Below are positions 7,195 through 14,689 of a DNA stretch of 16,008 bases, one piece after another. Source of the stretch: a bacterium (GTDB lineage Bacteria > Bacillota > Bacilli > Lactobacillales > Streptococcaceae). Location: positions 1-16,008 of the forward strand of contig CAJNDD010000033.1 in assembly GCA_905221435.1 (NCBI GenBank), given 5' to 3'. Position 1 is the first letter of the stretch; the number at the start of each line of letters is the position of its first letter. The notes beneath the pieces are model-generated. The model worked only from the letters and a program-made list of their open reading frames with translations. It had not been told where the DNA came from and did not search any database. The translations under genes were made by a program, and so were the position numbers.

Positions 7195-9310
7195 CTGGAG
7201 CGAGGAGCGACAGATTGACTTTTTCACGTTCGGTATCGATTTTCTTAACCCAAACCGTTACCAAATCTCCGACTGAAACCACTTGGCTGGGATGTTTGAT
7301 AAATTTGCGACTCATATGAGAAATATGAATGAGGCCGTCCTCGTGAATCCCGATATCAACGAAGGCACCAAAGTCAACGACATTACGCACTACACCTTCC
7401 AGCTTCTGGCCGACTTTTAAGTCTTTGATATCCAGTACATCTTGACGGAGAACTGGAGCATCAAAGGAATCACGGAAATCTCGACCTGGTTTGAGAAGGT
7501 CTGCAATAATATCTTTAAGGGTTTCTGGGCCAAGTTCTAGTTCTTGCGCCATTTCCTTGACTGAAAGGGACTTAAGTTTATTTTGTGCTTCTTCATTCAA
7601 GTCCTTGATATCCAAGCGTTTGAAGAGCTCCTTAACCGCTGTATAGTTTTCTGGGTGAACTCCTGTATTATCAAGAATATTGCTACTTTCAGGAATACGG
7701 AGGAAACCAGCTGCTTGCTCAAAGGCTTTGGCACCGAGACGAGGAACCTTTTTGATTTGTGCGCGTGAAGTGATTTTTCCTTCTTCTTCACGGTATTTGA
7801 CGATATTTTCAGAGATAGTTTTATTGAGTCCAGCTACATGGGAGAGAAGAGCTGGGCTAGCCGTATTGACATTGACACCGACCTGGTTAACCACCGTATC
7901 AACGACAAAGTCCAGACTTTCAGACAGTTTCTTCTGACTGACATCGTGCTGGTATTGCCCGACACCGATTGACTTGGGATCAATTTTGACCAATTCAGCA
8001 AGGGGATCTTGCAGACGTCGAGCGATAGAAATAGCAGAACGTTTTTCAACGGTTAATTCCGGAAACTCCTGACGAGCAAGTTCACTGGCAGAGTAAACGG
8101 AAGCACCACTTTCATTGACGATGACATAGCTCACTTCTGGAAAATCTTTCAGAACTTCCGCCACAAAGGCTTCACTTTCACGACTGGCCGTCCCATTTCC
8201 GATAGCAATGATTTCCACGCCATACTGACCAATCAAGTCTGCCAAATCTTTCTTGGCTTCTTCAATCTGACGAGCTGATGCTGGTTTAACAGGATAGATG
8301 ACTTGGGTCGTCAGCATTTTCCCCGTCGCATCAACGACAGCTAGCTTGGCACCTGTACGAAAGGCAGGGTCAAATCCTAAAACTACGCGACCTTTTAGCG
8401 GAGCAACCAAGAGGAGATTTCGCAAGTTGTCCGAAAAGAGTTGGATAGCTCCTTCTTCTGCCTTCTCAGTTAATTCTGTCCGAATACGGCGCTCGATAGC
8501 AGGCAAGACTTTTTTCTTAACAGATTGCTGAACCACTTCATCTATATAGGAATTTTTTACCTTGAAACGGGCTGCAAAGAAAGCTAGGATACGATCCGTC
8601 GTATGTTCAAAGCCGACTTTCAAGATGCCTAATTTTTCCCCACGATTGAGGGCCAAGGTACGATAGCCCTGCATGTTACCAACTGTCTCTGAAAAATCGT
8701 AATAAATCTGAAAAACTTGTTTTTCATCAAGACTTTCATCCTTGACCTGCGAAGTGATTTTAGAGTGTCTCAGCACTTCCTGATAGGTCATAGCACGTAG
8801 ATTGACGTCTTCAGATAAAGCTTCTACCAAGATATCAACTGCACCAGCTAAAGTTTCTTGACCAGTCGCAAATCCTTCACAGACAAACTTCTCGGCCTCT
8901 TTCTCTAAGTCAGCTACGTTTTGCAAAATCAAGCGCGCAAGAGGAAAGAGTCCAGCTTCGCGAGCAATGGTTGCCTTGGTCCGACGCTTTTCCTTATATG
9001 GAAGATAGAGTTCTTCTACATCTGCTAGTTTTTCGGCAGCTAAGATAGCTTCTTCCAAGTCCTTTGTTAGCTTGCCTTGTTCTTGAATCTTAGCCAAGAC
9101 TGCTTCCTTGCGGTCATTGAGATTAGTCAGGCTTTTATCTAAGTCGATAATGGCCTTAATCGCCACTTCATCCAGACTACCAGTCATATCCTTCCGATAA
9201 CGCGCGATAAAGGGAATCGTCGCCCCTTCGGCTGTCAAACTTAGAACGGTATCGATTTGCTTTAACGTCACACCCAAATCTTGGGAGATTTTTTCATATT
9301 TTTTATCCAT
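7181..9310 (-). CDS. tex: Tex-family RNA-binding transcription accessory protein
   Basis: This 709-aa protein has the full Tex length and layout: helical N-terminal region (1-310), YqgF/RNase-H-like domain beginning near [17 protein letters not shown] (about 320-450), helix-hairpin-helix region (about 480-545, [18 protein letters not shown]), and a C-terminal S1 RNA-binding domain (about 635-703, [20 protein letters not shown]). Tex acts in the cytoplasm on nucleic acids and is linked to transcription and, in pathogens, virulence-gene expression. Its biochemical role in streptococci is not settled. The start [13 protein letters not shown] matches the family, but a perfect TATAAT lies only 6 bp before the ATG and no real ribosome site is present, so the mRNA may be leaderless. 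The 3' end overlaps the SprT-like gene. Confidence 0.95.
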   Translation of the reverse strand: MDKKYEKISQDLGVTLKQIDTVLSLTAEGATIPFIARYRKDMTGSLDEVAIKAIIDLDKSLTNLNDRKEAVLAKIQEQGKLTKDLEEAILAAEKLADVEELYLPYKEKRRTKATIAREAGLFPLARLILQNVADLEKEAEKFVCEGFATGQETLAGAVDILVEALSEDVNLRAMTYQEVLRHSKITSQVKDESLDEKQVFQIYYDFSETVGNMQGYRTLALNRGEKLGILKVGFEHTTDRILAFFAARFKVKNSYIDEVVQQSVKKKVLPAIERRIRTELTEKAEEGAIQLFSDNLRNLLLVAPLKGRVVLGFDPAFRTGAKLAVVDATGKMLTTQVIYPVKPASARQIEEAKKDLADLIGQYGVEIIAIGNGTASRESEAFVAEVLKDFPEVSYVIVNESGASVYSASELARQEFPELTVEKRSAISIARRLQDPLAELVKIDPKSIGVGQYQHDVSQKKLSESLDFVVDTVVNQVGVNVNTASPALLSHVAGLNKTISENIVKYREEEGKITSRAQIKKVPRLGAKAFEQAAGFLRIPESSNILDNTGVHPENYTAVKELFKRLDIKDLNEEAQNKLKSLSVKEMAQELELGPETLKDIIADLLKPGRDFRDSFDAPVLRQDVLDIKDLKVGQKLEGVVRNVVDFGAFVDIGIHEDGLIHISHMSRKFIKHPSQVVSVGDLVTVWVKKIDTEREKVNLSLLAPDESN

Positions 9311-9316
9311 AAACCT

Positions 9317-9322
9317 ATTATA
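9317..9322 (-). promoter_or_regulatory. Extended -10 promoter element of tex
   Basis: On the minus strand TATGGTATAAT gives a TGn-extended, perfect TATAAT box. The -10 ends 6 bp before the tex ATG, so the usual start (about 7 bases downstream) would coincide with the A of the ATG. The -35 region is weak (GAAACA-like at 17 bp). Confidence 0.7.
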
Positions 9323-9404
9323 CCATAAGGGACAAGGCTTGTTTCACCTTACCTGTTTTTACCTCTTTGATTATCAAAATAATCCCTTTTCCACAAAATA
9401 ATAG

Positions 9405-9410
9405 TATAAT
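9405..9410 (+). promoter_or_regulatory. -10 element for the 43-aa protein/permease operon
   Basis: A perfect TATAAT lies 30 bp before the ATG at 9441. No good -35 is visible at 16-18 bp, so strength is uncertain. It is divergent from the tex promoter, with the two -10 boxes about 85 bp apart. Confidence 0.55.
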
Positions 9411-9440
9411 AGAGGTAGAATTTAGAAAAGAGGTAGGCCC

Positions 9441-9572
9441 ATGGCTGTTAAATTTACAAAAACCGATGACTTAGACAAGATGTTTGAAGAATTTGCCAAA
9501 CTTCCTGACTTAACACAAGTCACTTTCCCAGATGACAAAAACAAAAAAGAAAAAGTTGAGAAGAAAAAATAG
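9441..9572 (+). CDS. 43-aa conserved-looking charged small protein
   Basis: This short gene has a clear ribosome site (AAGAGGT) and a promoter -10 upstream, and its stop TAG directly abuts the ATG of the next gene. The product starts MAVKFTKTDDLDKMFEEF, is acidic in the first two thirds, and ends in a Lys/Glu-rich tail (KNKKEKVEKKK). It has no membrane segment, signal or Cys. It may correspond to a small protein family annotated in pneumococci (I recall the name SPJ_0845 family, not verified). Zero-spacing with the permease gene suggests translational coupling and co-regulation. Function is unknown. Confidence 0.75.
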   Translation: MAVKFTKTDDLDKMFEEFAKLPDLTQVTFPDDKNKKEKVEKKK

Positions 9573-10478
9573 ATGACGATTTTCCAATCTCTTCCTCCTA
9601 GCATCTTACAAGCAGGGGCTATTTTTCTCTCCATCATGATTGAAGCCCTTCCTTTTGTCTTGATTGGGAGTCTCATTTCGGGGTTGATTGAGGTCTATAT
9701 CACACCTGATAAAGTTTATGAGTTTCTTCCTCGCAATCGTTGGGGAAGGATATTTTTTGGTACCTTCATTGGCTTTCTCTTTCCATCCTGCGAGTGTGGA
9801 ATCGTCCCGATTATCAATCGTTTTCTGGAAAAAAAGGTGCCCAGCTACACGGCCGTTCCCTTTCTGGTGACTGCTCCCATCATCAACCCTATCGTTCTTT
9901 TTGCTACTTATTCTGCCTTTGGCAATTCAATAAAACTTGCCTTCTTGCGAGCGCTGGGAGCTATTGTAATTGCTTTGGTGCTTGGGATTTTCCTAGGATT
10001 TTTCTGGAAGGAACCCATTCAAAAAGAGAATCCTATCGCTTGCCATGAACATGACTTTTCACACTTGGGTCCCGCTAGAAAAGTATTTCATGTCTTCATA
10101 CAAGCTATTGATGAGTTTTTCGATATGGGGCGTTACTTGGTCTTTGGCTGTCTCTTTGCGGCTATCGTGCAGGTCTATGTCCCGACTCGGATCTTGACCT
10201 CTATCAGCGCAAGTCCAGTCCTTGCGATTCTCTTGCTCATGTTTCTAGCCTTTCTCCTCTCTCTTTGTAGCGAGGCGGACGCCTTTATCGGTGCTTCTCT
10301 CCTCTCGAGCTTCGGCCTAGCGCCAGTCCTTGCCTTTCTGGTCATTGGCCCCATGCTTGATATCAAAAATCTCCTCATGATGAAACACTATCTCAAAGCG
10401 CGCTTCATCTGGCAATTCATGGGCATCGTGACAGTGCTTGTCTTGCTTTATTCTTACATGATGGGGGTGATGCTATGA
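9573..10478 (+). CDS. DUF318 (YcgR/YraQ-type) permease
   Basis: This 301-aa polytopic membrane protein belongs to the ArsP_1/DUF318 family, like B. subtilis YcgR, and has about eight membrane segments. The family hallmark CECG near residues 73-76 (FPSCECGIVPI) and a second polar motif LCSEADAFIG (Cys at about 232) lie inside or next to membrane segments, suggesting a metal or thiol-linked substrate. A hydrophilic loop near 150-170 has CHEHDFSH, a possible metal ligand cluster. The transported substrate is unknown. The ATG directly follows the stop of the 43-aa gene, and the 3' end overlaps the next gene by 4 bp (ATGA), so the three genes form one coupled operon. It is nearly always found with a YcgQ-type partner, as here. 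Confidence 0.88.
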   Translation: MTIFQSLPPSILQAGAIFLSIMIEALPFVLIGSLISGLIEVYITPDKVYEFLPRNRWGRIFFGTFIGFLFPSCECGIVPIINRFLEKKVPSYTAVPFLVTAPIINPIVLFATYSAFGNSIKLAFLRALGAIVIALVLGIFLGFFWKEPIQKENPIACHEHDFSHLGPARKVFHVFIQAIDEFFDMGRYLVFGCLFAAIVQVYVPTRILTSISASPVLAILLLMFLAFLLSLCSEADAFIGASLLSSFGLAPVLAFLVIGPMLDIKNLLMMKHYLKARFIWQFMGIVTVLVLLYSYMMGVML

Positions 10479-11293
10479 TTCGATTTATCATTCTACTGGG
10501 TTATTTTGCCCTAACTCTGTATCTGCAGCTTTCTGGCAAGCTCAGCCACTACATCAACCTCCACTATTCCTATCTAGTCTATATCTCTATGGTACTTTCT
10601 CTTCTGTTAGCTCTGGTCCAATTCTATATCTGGATCAAGAAAATCAACTCTCACAGCCATTTGGAAAGTCGTCGAGCTAGACGAATCAGCATCCTGTTAC
10701 TGTCACTACCTCTGTTGATTGGAGTTACCTTTCCGACAGTAAGTTTGGACTCGAGAACCGTATCTGCTAAGGGATATCATTTCCCACTTGCTGAGGGAAT
10801 CGACACAGCTATTCAGGTCAGCGAAGGCACATCCAGTCAATACCTCAAACCCGATACCAGTACCTATTTTCCCAAATCTGCTTATGAAAAGGAAATGAGG
10901 ACAACAGCTGACAAATACCTATCCCTGCCAACCATTCAGGTTACAGACGAAAACTATATGGAGATCATGGAAGTTCTCTATGACTATCCACAAGAGTTTG
11001 AAGGAAAGCAAATCGAGTTTACAGGCTTTGTCTATAACGATCCTAGTCATCCAGATAGCCAGTTCCTCTTTCGCTTTGGGATCATCCACTGTATCGCAGA
11101 CTCTGGAGTATATGGACTCCTGACCAAGGGGAACTCACGCCAGTATCCTGACAATACTTGGATCACTGCTAGAGGAACCCTGACCCTCCATTACCATAAA
11201 GAACTCAAACAAAAACTCCCAACACTAGAGGTTGAGAGTTTCACAAAAGTAGACAAACCAGAAAATCCCTACGTTTATCGCATGTTTCAATAA
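10475..11293 (+). CDS. DUF1980 (YcgQ/TIGR03943-type) membrane-anchored protein
   Basis: This 272-aa protein is the usual partner of DUF318 permeases. Three membrane segments lie near residues 4-20, 33-55 and 70-88, followed by an extracytoplasmic domain (about 90-272). That domain contains PQEFEGKQIEFTGFVYND, an OB-fold-like beta region typical of the family, and a short motif FGIIHCIADSG with a Cys and a His. The 4-bp ATGA overlap with the permease gene points to joint translation and a complex of the two proteins. The function is unknown; a role in metal handling is sometimes suggested for the pair but cannot be shown here. A hairpin derived from an IS relic lies about 50 bp after the stop and probably ends the operon. 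Confidence 0.85.
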   Translation: MIRFIILLGYFALTLYLQLSGKLSHYINLHYSYLVYISMVLSLLLALVQFYIWIKKINSHSHLESRRARRISILLLSLPLLIGVTFPTVSLDSRTVSAKGYHFPLAEGIDTAIQVSEGTSSQYLKPDTSTYFPKSAYEKEMRTTADKYLSLPTIQVTDENYMEIMEVLYDYPQEFEGKQIEFTGFVYNDPSHPDSQFLFRFGIIHCIADSGVYGLLTKGNSRQYPDNTWITARGTLTLHYHKELKQKLPTLEVESFTKVDKPENPYVYRMFQ

Positions 11294-11316
11294 ACATATA
11301 TATCTTAGCAAAAATT

Positions 11317-11402
11317 CAAAAGGTTATCAACGAATAATTATGAGGACTTAGTTCAGAATTGCGCAGAGCTAAGTCCTTTAAGTTTGCTATAAATCGATTT
11401 GA
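11317..11402 (-). mobile_element. Relic of an IS150-group insertion sequence, right end only
   Basis: The stretch aligns with the right end of the terminal IS copies (compare 15562-15655). TAATTAT, the AGGA(C/T)TTAGTTC arm, CTAAGTCCTTT and AGTTTG are conserved, with many scattered changes. On the minus strand it would encode KLKGLSSAQF-stop-TKSS, recognisably the transposase tail KLKGLSPVQYRTKSF with a CGA-to-TGA stop. Similarity ends near 11402. The outer tip is eroded. This is an older insertion than the two terminal copies, or a sister element. Confidence 0.75.
11343..11377. terminator. Hairpin from the IS relic, likely terminator of the permease operon
   Basis: Twelve paired bases (11343-11354 with 11366-11377, one G-U) enclose an 11-nt loop and are followed by TTTAAGTTT. 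It is the counterpart of the 17-bp hairpin in the intact IS copies. It lies 50 bp after the DUF1980 stop, and no other terminator is visible for that operon. Confidence 0.6.
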
Positions 11403-11404
11403 CT

Positions 11405-11600
11405 GAAGAAAAAGCGTTGAGAAAGAAAAATTATTCCCTAGTAAAAAATCTTATCCAAATAAAACTTAACCGCGATATATTAGCTTTACAACTTAAGTAA
11501 TTGGAGTATTGATTCGGGACTTAAATGAATCGAACTATGGAAAAATAACGAAACTATTCCTAGGAGATTAATTGCAATACAATCTCTAATAATCTATTCA
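11405..11600 (-). pseudogene. Third, fragmentary paralogue of the array membrane protein
   Basis: On the minus strand one frame reads CIAINLLGIVSLFFHSSI, which aligns with CVVINLLGIILSFFHDLI in the intact neighbour (about residues 70-88). Nucleotide similarity continues past this, with shifts and stops, to a segment matching the neighbour's WLDFICMTLF region (DNA TTTTATTTGGAT versus TTTTATTTGTAT). The start with its ERYHGPLITNEV motif and the last two membrane segments are absent. It ends where the IS relic begins, so the old insertion may have cut it. It cannot make a functional protein. Confidence 0.6.
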
Positions 11601-11611
11601 AAGCAAATTTA

Positions 11612-11631
11612 ACTTATTAGCTGGTGATTAT
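11612..11631. repeat. 20-bp repeat, copy 1 (array unit boundary)
   Basis: ACTTATTAGCTGGTGATTAT differs by one base from 13182-13201. It lies just after the stop of the intact paralogue and before the fragmentary one. The other copy lies upstream of the frameshifted paralogue, so it marks the upstream edge of a repeated unit. Confidence 0.65.
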
Positions 11632-11638
11632 GCCTCCT

Positions 11639-12382
11639 CTAAGTCAATTCATCATAGTCAGGATTCTTCCGTACATAGAGAGCAGCATAAACTGCATCTA
11701 CCATAACTGCTGGAAAAGTCACTGTTATCAGAATCCCAAATGAAATACCAAAGACATTCTCAATGTAACCAGTAAGAATTGCTGGGATTAAACTAACAGC
11801 TACAAAAGCAACTCCAAGGTTGAACAGTCGCTCTTGCTTTTTACTTTTTTTCTTGCCACCATATGTCTCCCAACGGTTGAAAGACCAGATTTTTCCCTGA
11901 TTTTTAGGAAGATAGTACCATGAATAAAGTGCAGTGGAGAAAATGAATAAAAAGATTAACAGAAGCGTATAAAACAGCACCTTTTCTGATGAAAAATCAG
12001 CTGGGACAGTAGAATTATTCTTTGACAAAAATAATGTCATACAAATAAAATCTAGCCACAGTATGTTAGTTCCCACGACTAAAGCAATTAAAATATAGGT
12101 TAAAGATTTGAACTGATTGATCAAATCATGGAAAAATGACAAAATTATGCCCAAGAGGTTAATCACGACACAAGTTGTAAAAGCACCTCTAATCACACCA
12201 TAATAATCGCTATACCAACCTTTTAGTCCAATTCCAACTAAAAGAATTGAAAAAAACAAATTGATCCATGGATAGATCTTGATATATCCTAAAACAACTT
12301 CATTGGTTATTAGAGGTCCGTGATAGCGTTCATTTAGATAGGCAGAATTCTCTGTTCTATTTTTCTTTTTGTTTTTTACCAT
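11639..12382 (-). CDS. Multi-pass membrane protein of unknown family, intact copy of a three-copy array
   Basis: This 247-aa protein is not one I recognise. It has a basic start (MVKNKKKNRTENS), then a conserved hydrophilic motif NERYHGPLITNEVVLGYIK (about residues 17-35), then about six membrane segments (37-55, 63-84, 93-115, 132-155, 183-207, 210-232). A basic loop (KKKSKKQ, about 176-182) precedes the best conserved part, TM5-TM6, and the protein ends RKNPDYDELT. Its ATG overlaps the stop of a small upstream ORF (TAATG) with only a weak ribosome site, so translation is probably coupled. Two damaged paralogues flank it. Arrays of divergent, decaying membrane-protein copies next to tails of other ORFs are typical of immunity genes for contact-dependent or secreted toxins, but no toxin is visible and this role is a guess. 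Confidence 0.75.
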   Translation of the reverse strand: MVKNKKKNRTENSAYLNERYHGPLITNEVVLGYIKIYPWINLFFSILLVGIGLKGWYSDYYGVIRGAFTTCVVINLLGIILSFFHDLINQFKSLTYILIALVVGTNILWLDFICMTLFLSKNNSTVPADFSSEKVLFYTLLLIFLFIFSTALYSWYYLPKNQGKIWSFNRWETYGGKKKSKKQERLFNLGVAFVAVSLIPAILTGYIENVFGISFGILITVTFPAVMVDAVYAALYVRKNPDYDELT

Positions 12383-12519
12383 TAGCTAAACCACCCTGCT
12401 ACTGTCTGAATGCCATTATCAATAGCATCCGTTGTAGCCTTCAATTCATCCTTAGTACGATATAACACCTTGCTTCTATATAAATATTCCTCTTCTAATT
12501 CACCATTTCTTCCGCACAT
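12382..12519 (-). pseudogene. Small ORF or C-terminal gene fragment coupled to the intact membrane protein
   Basis: A 45-codon frame ends in TAA overlapping the next gene's ATG. From about residue 6 it reads like real protein: GELEEEYLYRSKVLYRTK, then DELKATTDAIDNGIQTVAGW, then FS. This is charged and helical with coiled-coil character. The ATG used here overlaps the end of the frameshifted paralogue in another frame, has no ribosome site and is unlikely to be native. I read it as the tail of a gene whose front was lost when the units were joined. Small helical accessory proteins of LXG/type VII secretion loci look similar in character, but I cannot assign it. Confidence 0.45.
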
Positions 12520-13147
12520 AGAGAGCCGCATAAACTGCATCTACCATAACCGATGGAAAAGTCACTGTTATCAGAATCTCAAATGAACTACCAAAGATAT
12601 TCTCAATGTAACCAGTAAGAATTGCTGGGATTAAACTAACAGCTACAAAAGCAACTCCAAGGTTGAACAGTCGCCCTTGCTTTTTACTTACCACCATATG
12701 TCTCCCACTGGTTGAACGCCCAGATTTTTTCCTGATTTTTAGGAAGGTAATACCAAGAGTAGAGAGTGCATGAAAAGAGAAAGATACCAAAGATTACAAG
12801 ATTATAAACAAGTGCCAAATCTGAATAGATCCCATCATTGTCAACTAGCATTAACAAACATATAAAATCGATATCAATAAGTAAAACGAAAATAATCAAC
12901 GAAATAAGAAGGTAAATTAGACTTCTAAATTTTAAAATTAATTTATCAAAAAGGAGATTAGAATTGCCACACTACAATTTGATATACAGAATACGAATAA
13001 AATCTTGTAAATACCTAATTTATCAATAAAAGTCATCCCCAAAAGCAATAACGAAGATATAAAAAGAGCTATCCAAGGAAATACTTTAATATATCCTATG
13101 CTTACCTCGTTAGTAATAAGGGGCCCGTGATAACGTTCTTTATACAT
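12500..13147 (-). pseudogene. Frameshifted paralogue of the array membrane protein
   Basis: Reading starts at the ATG at 13147, which has GGAGGTAAGT directly upstream, and begins MYKERYHGPLITNEVSIGYI. Two frameshifts break it. The first is at about 12942-12953, where the T-run before GATAAATTAATT has lost bases compared with TTTTTCCATGAT in the intact copy; translation stops soon after, while the correct frame goes on as DKLILKFRSLIYLLISLII. The second is near 12690, where 8 bases (AAAAAAAG) present in the intact copy are missing between GGTAAG and TAAAAAG; the frame then stops and the true frame resumes with KKQGRLFNLGVAFVAVS to the final VRKKW. All six membrane segments can be traced. Both lesions are in homopolymer or short-repeat contexts, so sequencing error is possible for the first, less so for the 8-bp loss. 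Confidence 0.85.
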
Positions 13148-13250
13148 ACTTACCTCCAAATAATTTTTTTAATCGGCTTTGACTTATTAGCTGATGATTA
13201 TTCAACTTCAAATATCTTTCACCAAACCCCTTTGAACTTACACAGAAAAA
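13143..13250 (-). pseudogene. Second ORF tail, overlapping the start of the frameshifted paralogue
   Basis: A minus-strand frame of about 36 codons reads SSKGFGERYLKLNNHQLISQ and then SRLKKLFGGKYV, with its stop overlapping the paralogue's start (ATGTATAA). It has no start codon with a ribosome site, and an in-frame TGA lies upstream. Part of it (NHQLIS) recurs after the intact paralogue (repeat at 11612-11631). It is either the remains of an upstream partner gene or non-coding. Confidence 0.25.
13182..13201. repeat. 20-bp repeat, copy 2 (array unit boundary)
   Basis: ACTTATTAGCTGATGATTAT matches 11612-11631 with one mismatch, and flanking bases agree further (TTT(G/A) before). It lies about 35 bp upstream of the start of the frameshifted paralogue. 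Confidence 0.65.
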
Positions 13251-13271
13251 TCAAGACGGAAATAATAAACG

Positions 13272-13316
13272 AAAAGCCTATCGACCAAGCTAGAAAGCTT
13301 GATACAATAGGCTTTT
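13272..13316 (-). terminator. Intrinsic terminator of the HU gene
   Basis: On the minus strand AAAAGCCTAT pairs with ATAGGCTTTT (13307-13316 and 13272-13281), and within the loop CAAGCT-TTCT-AGCTTG forms a second perfect stem. The T-run follows the outer arm. It lies 10 bp after the HU stop codon. Confidence 0.85.
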
Positions 13317-13326
13317 TGAAAATTCA

Positions 13327-13602
13327 TTATTTAACAGCGTCTTTAAGAGCTTTACCAGCTTTGAATGCTGGAACTTTAGAAGCTGCGATTTTGATTTCTT
13401 TACCAGTTTGTGGGTTACGACCTTTGCGTGCAGCACGCTCACGAACTTCAAAGTTACCGAAACCGATCAATTGAACTTTTTCACCAGCTGCAAGGTATTC
13501 AGTTACTGCTGCGAATACAGCGTCAACTGCTGCTGCTGAATCTTTCTTAGTCAATTCTGTAGCTTCTGCTACTTTAGCGATCAAATCTTGTTTGTTTGCC
13601 AT
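13327..13602 (-). CDS. hup: DNA-binding protein HU
   Basis: This 91-aa protein is the histone-like nucleoid protein HU, which binds and bends DNA as a dimer. In streptococci it is the main, essential nucleoid protein. The start [20 protein letters not shown] and the family signature [20 protein letters not shown] (residues 48-67) are typical, including the intercalating Pro in RNPQTG at the tip of the beta arm. The length is standard. It has its own strong promoter (13643-13671) and ribosome site (GGAGG, 9 bases before the ATG), and its own terminator, so it is a monocistronic high-expression gene. Codon choice is strongly biased (GCT, GAA, GGT, CGT), as expected for an abundant protein and unlike the neighbouring array genes. 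Confidence 0.97.
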   Translation of the reverse strand: MANKQDLIAKVAEATELTKKDSAAAVDAVFAAVTEYLAAGEKVQLIGFGNFEVRERAARKGRNPQTGKEIKIAASKVPAFKAGKALKDAVK

Positions 13603-13642
13603 GTTAACAAATCCTCCAAATAATTTCTAATTAACAACTATA

Positions 13643-13671
13643 ATCATATCCTAAAATCGACCACAGGTCAA
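13643..13671 (-). promoter_or_regulatory. Promoter of the HU gene
   Basis: On the minus strand TTGACC (13671-13666), a 17-bp spacer and TATGAT (13648-13643) match sigma-A consensus at 5 of 6 positions each. The expected start is near 13636, giving a leader of about 34 bases that contains GGAGG. Confidence 0.8.
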
Positions 13672-13709
13672 GTCAAAAACGCTATTTCTAACGATTTTTC
13701 TCTATTTTT

Positions 13710-14546
13710 TTAGGAATGATATCGAACCAAGATAGCCCACGCATTTTCACCTGTGTGGGTTTGAATGATGGAGCCTGTTTCCAGTACTGAGATTGGTTTT
13801 TCAACGTAAGTTTGTAATACATTCTTCATCTCATTGGCCCATTCATTGGTACCAGCGTAGGAAATTCCAATTTCCGCAACGGATTTATGAGAGAGAGTCT
13901 CTGCTAGTTCATCAAGCCATTTTTTGAAAGTTTTCGCACCACGACCTTTGACAATTGGTTGAAGTTCATGGTTCTTCATTTGCATGACGACACGAATATT
14001 CAATAGGGAACTGAGCAAGCCTGTCACACGCCCAATACGACCACCTTTGACTAAATTCTCTAGAGTCGAAACGCCGATATAAAGCTCGGTATGATTTTTC
14101 ACATCTTCCACATGTGCCAAGATAGTTTCTAGATTTTTTCCTTCTTGGGCAAGTTTAGCTGCTTCAACTACTTGGAACTTCATCGCCTGGTCTGTAAAAG
14201 AACTATCAATAACGGTCACATCAGCACTAGAGAGGCTCGCTCCTTGGCGAGCAGCTTCAACAGTACCAGATAGTGCATGGGACATATGGATAGCGAGAAT
14301 CTGACTGCCGTCTTTACCTAGTTCTTCAAAAACTTCAGCAAATACTCCCACTGGAGGCTGACTGGTTTTGGGCAGGTTTTTACTTTGCTGCATGAGATGA
14401 AGGAATTCCCCCTCTTTCAAATCTGCATCAGAATAAAGGATACCATCAATCATCACAGATAAAGGAACAACGGTGATATTTAATTCTTTAACCACTTCTG
14501 GTTCAATAGTAACAGAGGAATCCGTTACAATTTTTACTTGTGTCAT
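13710..14546 (-). CDS. DegV-family fatty-acid-binding protein
   Basis: This 278-aa DegV-family protein is of the type that binds fatty acids and in Firmicutes presents them to the FakA kinase. It starts [19 protein letters not shown], with the N-terminal VTDSS that contacts the fatty-acid carboxylate region. The typical [15 protein letters not shown] (about residues 88-102), DSSFTDQ, and the C-terminal [17 protein letters not shown] are all present. I chose the ATG at 14546. A longer frame opens with GTG at 14591, but a TATAAT sits only 4 bp upstream of that GTG, so the start would fall at or before the predicted transcript start. Several DegV paralogues are usual in streptococci. The fakA gene is not in the window. 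It lies 107 bp upstream of HU, which has its own promoter. Confidence 0.92.
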   Translation of the reverse strand: MTQVKIVTDSSVTIEPEVVKELNITVVPLSVMIDGILYSDADLKEGEFLHLMQQSKNLPKTSQPPVGVFAEVFEELGKDGSQILAIHMSHALSGTVEAARQGASLSSADVTVIDSSFTDQAMKFQVVEAAKLAQEGKNLETILAHVEDVKNHTELYIGVSTLENLVKGGRIGRVTGLLSSLLNIRVVMQMKNHELQPIVKGRGAKTFKKWLDELAETLSHKSVAEIGISYAGTNEWANEMKNVLQTYVEKPISVLETGSIIQTHTGENAWAILVRYHS

Positions 14547-14595
14547 ATCTTCAATCTTTCTATTCTTCTCAATAAGATAGGGATTTATCACTTTT

Positions 14596-14601
14596 ATTAT
14601 A
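14596..14601 (-). promoter_or_regulatory. Extended -10 promoter element of the degV-family gene
   Basis: TTTTTTGATATAAT on the minus strand gives a TGn-extended, perfect TATAAT. The predicted start near 14589 leaves a leader of about 43 bases. No good -35 is visible. Confidence 0.65.
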
Positions 14602-14656
14602 TCAAAAAATTGTTAAAAAATCATAATGAATCCAATGAAAAAGCTTGGAATTTTGG

Positions 14657-14662
14657 TATAAT
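14657..14662 (+). promoter_or_regulatory. Extended -10 promoter element of the yitT-family gene
   Basis: TTTTGGTATAAT gives a TGn-extended, perfect TATAAT, 27 bp before the ATG at 14690. It is divergent from the degV-family promoter, with 55 bp between the two -10 boxes. Confidence 0.7.
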
Positions 14663-14689
14663 CTATCTATAGAAAAGCGAGGGAAAGTT

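Larger units (their letters stand above)
11294..11638. other. Intergenic region made of decayed elements
   Basis: This 345-bp stretch has no intact gene. It contains the end of an old IS150-group element (about 11317-11402) including a 12-bp hairpin, and a fragment of a third membrane-protein paralogue (about 11405-11600). It also carries a short repeat (11612-11631) that recurs upstream of the second paralogue. Confidence 0.6.

Noticed and set aside
7680..8531. Several plus-strand frames of 60-85 codons opposite tex
   Set aside because: They lack ribosome sites and promoters and lie wholly within the strongly conserved tex coding sequence.
11294..13326. BOX or RUP pneumococcal repeats, or a CRISPR array, in the AT-rich block
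   Set aside because: No BOX-type core or regularly spaced repeats were seen; the repeats found are two copies of a 20-bp unit boundary and gene paralogy.
14547..14591. Upstream extension of the degV-family gene from a GTG
   Set aside because: The -10 box lies 4 bp upstream, so the codon would be at or outside the transcript start, and the family begins at [11 protein letters not shown].
14645..14689. Upstream extension of the yitT-family gene from a TTG
   Set aside because: It would contain the TATAAT promoter box and has no ribosome site; the ATG at 14690 has one.
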